The translations under genes were made by a program, and so were the position numbers. Shown in pieces: positions 62,876-64,000 of a DNA stretch of 64,000 bases (position 1 is the first letter of the stretch; each line of letters starts with the position of its first letter). Origin of the DNA: Arion vulgaris (lineage: Eukaryota > Mollusca > Gastropoda > Stylommatophora > Arionidae); the NCBI GenBank assembly GCA_020796225.1, contig CM036767.1:19249927-19313926 (forward strand). Direction: 5' to 3'. The notes beneath the pieces are model-generated. The model worked only from the letters and a program-made list of their open reading frames with translations. It searched no databases and was not told the DNA's origin.

Positions 62876-63231
62876 CTACAGATAAACAAAAACAATTATA
62901 AAACATTACAAACAAATCTGAAAGAATTATATCAGGTTTTGTGTTCAGAAAAACCACAGAATTGTTGACTGAAACATTGAATTGTCTTGTCAGAAATCCT
63001 GCAAAGTTTGGCTTCTTACAATGGTTTTCTTTGTTTTCTCTAGCGTAACCACTTATAAACCAGTCTTTCTCATGATTTGTTGTGTCATTTGGGCTATTTG
63101 AACACACGAATGTTGTGCATTTGTATAACAAAGCTGTGATAGATGCAGCTTTAGCCCAGGTTCGGGTTGGCTCTCTGTTGTTTAACTATAGCAGATTTGG
63201 AAGAAATTAAAGTTAAACTTTTTATATATAA
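62876..63231. other. intron of the FN3 gene, unassigned
   Basis: No further exon or repeat recognised on either strand. Confidence 0.4.
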
Positions 63232-63378
63232 ATTTGTCAGGCAGTGACTGTCCAGCCTATTCTCTTCAATATTTCGTTGCAAAAGGTCCCTTAACATGCT
63301 CATCTTGAACATGAGATGTGAGTTTTATCTTCGGTCTCCAACAGAACTAGACCCTCAATCTCACCTACCCTAAGAAGC
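63232..63378 (-). repeat. SINE-B fragment, minus
   Basis: GGCAGTGACTGTCCAGCCT, GATGTGAGTTTTATCTTCGG and CCTCAATCTCACCTACCC are the complement of the SINE-B mid body. Confidence 0.6.
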
Positions 63379-63379
63379 C

Positions 63380-63915
63380 ATAAATAGTGATAAACTTCCA
63401 GAACTAAAAGAAACATTAAGTGAGCTATGTACCAAAAGAAAGGTGGTGCTGCAGTGGATATTATCACAATGTGGCATACCAGGAAATGAGAGAGCAGACA
63501 AACTAGAAAAGGAAGGAACAACACAGAAACAAAAGAATCAAGTAATCACTTTCCAGAGAAAAAAACCATCAAGAGCACTAGAAAAGAAGACCAACAAAGA
63601 GATTACCACTATCTAGATAGAGCAAGACATGATATTGTTTCAATTCAGAACTCAACACAATAGACTGAACAGTCATCTACACAGACTATGATGGTTCCAT
63701 TACCCACATGAGTGTGTGGACAGATAGTACAGCCGAACACATCCTGCAAGATTGTCACCTAATGAATCAACTGCGGAAAGAACACTGGCCAACAGAGACA
63801 AACATCCATGCAAAGCTGTTTGGAAGCCTTGATGAACTTACAAACACAACAACATACATCCAGAGAACCAGACTCATTGTGTAGACATTGAACAACAGCA
63901 AATGAGAAGAAGAAG
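63380..63915 (+). pseudogene. LINE RNase H C-terminus
   Basis: KLPELKETLSELCTKRKVVL, QWILSQCGIPGNERADKLEK (canonical IPSHCG altered), RTQHNRLNSHLHRL, HILQDCHL-like end. Same family as 44264, more decayed. Confidence 0.75.
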
Positions 63916-64000
63916 ATTACCATGAGATCAGGTCATTACTGCCTGTAGTACCGCTTTTTAGGGTGGTGTAAGACAGGTGGGTGAGAGCCTGAGTATTTAA

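Noticed and set aside
1..64000. LTR retrotransposon or endogenous virus
   Set aside because: No paired LTRs, primer-binding site, protease or integrase; all RTs have non-LTR or Penelope context.

Overview
The window is animal nuclear DNA, AT-rich and almost entirely built of decayed mobile elements. Non-LTR retrotransposon tails, several tRNA-headed SINE families, MITEs, a Penelope-like element and GT-AG introns make bacterial, plasmid or viral origin untenable. The mix suggests a mollusc, most likely a gastropod. That is inference from family style, not a database match. Family letters (SINE-A to -F, repeats G to K) are my own labels for sequences recurring inside the window.

Layout. 0-16 kb: LINE 3' ends, SINE-A/B/D/E/F copies, a TA-flanked MITE, a Penelope-like element (10.4-12.0 kb) and two nested RNase H fragments. 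16-22 kb: a longer minus-strand reverse transcriptase, two RNase H regions and AT microsatellites. 22.3-23.8 kb: non-repetitive, with one good splice donor. 23.8-32 kb: SINEs, LINE tails and a minus-strand coding fragment resembling the DUF498/NDUFAF3 family. 32.5-47.4 kb: a plus-strand host gene read from seven phase-compatible exons, its introns full of repeats, including a 2.7 kb 5'-truncated LINE with a 14-bp target duplication. 47.4-50.6 kb: its probable 3' flank, with a hAT-type MITE and an AT-rich tandem array. 50.6-62.5 kb: more LINE and SINE debris, a LINE-born minisatellite, piggyBac-type MITEs and an internally deleted piggyBac element. 62.7-62.9 kb: a minus-strand terminal exon ending in a fibronectin-III-like module.

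How it fits together. The genes I can defend are the 253-residue membrane protein with an acidic tail and LIR-like core (32.5-47.4 kb, plus), the fibronectin-III exon (minus), and more weakly the DUF498-like fragment and a zinc-ribbon-like reading frame. The LINEs supply the reverse transcriptase that plausibly spread the SINEs. Target-site duplications give relative insertion orders. No autonomous element is intact: every RT or RNase H region has stops, frameshifts or truncation. No LTRs, gag, integrase, CRISPR array or rRNA were seen.
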